In this document: in pieces, positions 6,274 to 6,696 of the stretch | How positions within the stretch are numbered: the first letter of the stretch is position 1 | How the letters are laid out: the number at the start of each line of letters is the position of its first letter | Source of the DNA: JBGLNJ01 sp964353405 | GTDB taxonomy: Bacteria > Chloroflexota > Anaerolineae > Fen-1058 | Assembly (NCBI GenBank): GCA_964353405.1 | Contig: CAYGWJ010000109.1 | Location: 1 to 6,696 of the forward strand | Direction of reading: 5' to 3' | Length of the DNA: 6,696 nt | The notes under the pieces: generated by a model | The model's database searches: none | Seen by the model: the letters and a program-made list of their open reading frames with translations, nothing else | What the model was told of the DNA's origin: nothing | Translations under genes and position numbers: made by a program

Positions 6274-6642
6274 TTACAAGCTGATGGCGATGGCCGTATA
6301 CTTGCGGCCTTGCAACTTGCCCATCACTTCGAACATGATTTTCTGCAAGCCATACTTTCGAGTGAAAAGCCGGCCCACGCGCCTGTCTTCGTCCGCCATG
6401 GCAAAGCGCGCTGTGCCATCCACCCACTCACCCTTCGGCCCGCCACGCACATCGCACGGCATCACACGAACGCGCGGAGTGTTGCGGATGCGCTTGACCT
6501 TCCACGAACTATCCACCGTCCGCACATAGAGCGTGCCGCCGTCCTCGACGAACCACACGGGCGTTTGAACACCCTGCCCGTTCTTGCGAAAGGTCTCGAC
6601 GTTGATGAATTGTTGATTGGCGAATTGAGCGAGCTCGTCCAT
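6274..6642 (-). CDS. PPOX-class F420-dependent oxidoreductase (TIGR03666-like)
   Basis: 122 aa split-barrel flavin/F420-binding family protein, cytoplasmic, probably reducing an unknown substrate with F420H2. Seen: QQFINVETFRKNGQGVQTPVWF at residues about 10-31 (the family's Y/FINLeTfRKdG...TPVWF opening), LYVRTVDSSWKVKRIRNTPRV (39-59, lysine/arginine patch suited to phosphate binding), VMPCDVRGGPKGEWVDGTARF and RKYGL. Start ATG 6642 is chosen because AAAGGAAA (6653-6646) precedes it at a normal distance. ATG 6660 would add six residues (MDQRKN) and has no ribosome binding site. It is first in a two-gene unit with the hydrolase. F420 versus FMN use cannot be proven by eye. The promoter lies outside the window or in the first 50 bases upstream. 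Confidence 0.9.
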   Translation of the reverse strand: MDELAQFANQQFINVETFRKNGQGVQTPVWFVEDGGTLYVRTVDSSWKVKRIRNTPRVRVMPCDVRGGPKGEWVDGTARFAMADEDRRVGRLFTRKYGLQKIMFEVMGKLQGRKYTAIAISL

Positions 6643-6665
6643 GTTTTTCCTTTGATCCATAGTGC

Positions 6666-6689
6666 GAGGGCGTTCTCACGAACGCCCTC
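6666..6689. repeat. Perfect 10-bp inverted repeat upstream of the F420-oxidoreductase gene
   Basis: GAGGGCGTTC and GAACGCCCTC flank a four-base loop, 23 bases before ATG 6642. On the plus strand the stem is followed by ATCGTTT at the window end; on the minus strand by GCACTATGG with no T run. It may be a terminator of something beyond the window, an operator, or a leader hairpin. Confidence 0.6.
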
Positions 6690-6696
6690 ATCGTTT

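Noticed and set aside
6248..6427. Extended N-terminus of the hydrolase frame to ATG 6427
   Set aside because: It overlaps the F420-oxidoreductase gene and encodes no signal; GTG 6247 gives a proper membrane leader.

Overview
This is about 6.7 kb of GC-rich bacterial DNA with every recognisable intact gene on the minus strand, so the genes read right to left. I infer Chloroflexota (Anaerolineae-like). The reasons are an F420-type PPOX enzyme, secreted proteins ending in a PYLIFLPLTLRNF-type tail or in an LPATG sorting signal, and a photolyase / carotenoid-desaturase-like / SRPBCC / TIGR01777 gene group. The assignment rests on family recall, not on a database search.

Right module (6642 to 5294). 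A small PPOX-fold F420-type oxidoreductase is followed after 26 nt by a membrane-anchored or secreted alpha/beta hydrolase. The second half of the hydrolase has been replaced by a DUF11 domain. A clean Rho-independent terminator ends this unit at 5289-5325.

Middle (5290 to 4206). A short stretch without an intact gene carries, on the opposite strand, a fragment that reads as the C-terminal metal-binding signature of a [NiFe] hydrogenase large subunit. Next comes a two-repeat DUF4397 surface protein with an LPATG anchor, whose signal peptide is separated from its body by an apparent single-base frameshift. Its terminator-like hairpin abuts the -10 box of the next transcription unit.

Left module (4157 to 1). 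This is a tightly packed operon: TIGR01777 SDR epimerase, SRPBCC lipid-binding-like protein, FAD-dependent phytoene-desaturase-like oxidoreductase, and class I photolyase cut by the window edge. The junctions are a chain of three ATGAAATA repeats, an ATGA overlap and a GTGA overlap, so translation is probably coupled throughout. Its content (photolyase plus carotenoid-type redox enzyme) suggests a light or oxidative stress function, but no light-sensing regulator is in view.

Several genes carry end damage: a fused hydrolase, a frameshifted signal peptide, a desaturase lacking its first Rossmann strand, and a hydrogenase scrap. Either this is a locally rearranged stretch or the assembly has errors. 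I see no tRNA, rRNA, CRISPR array or transposase.
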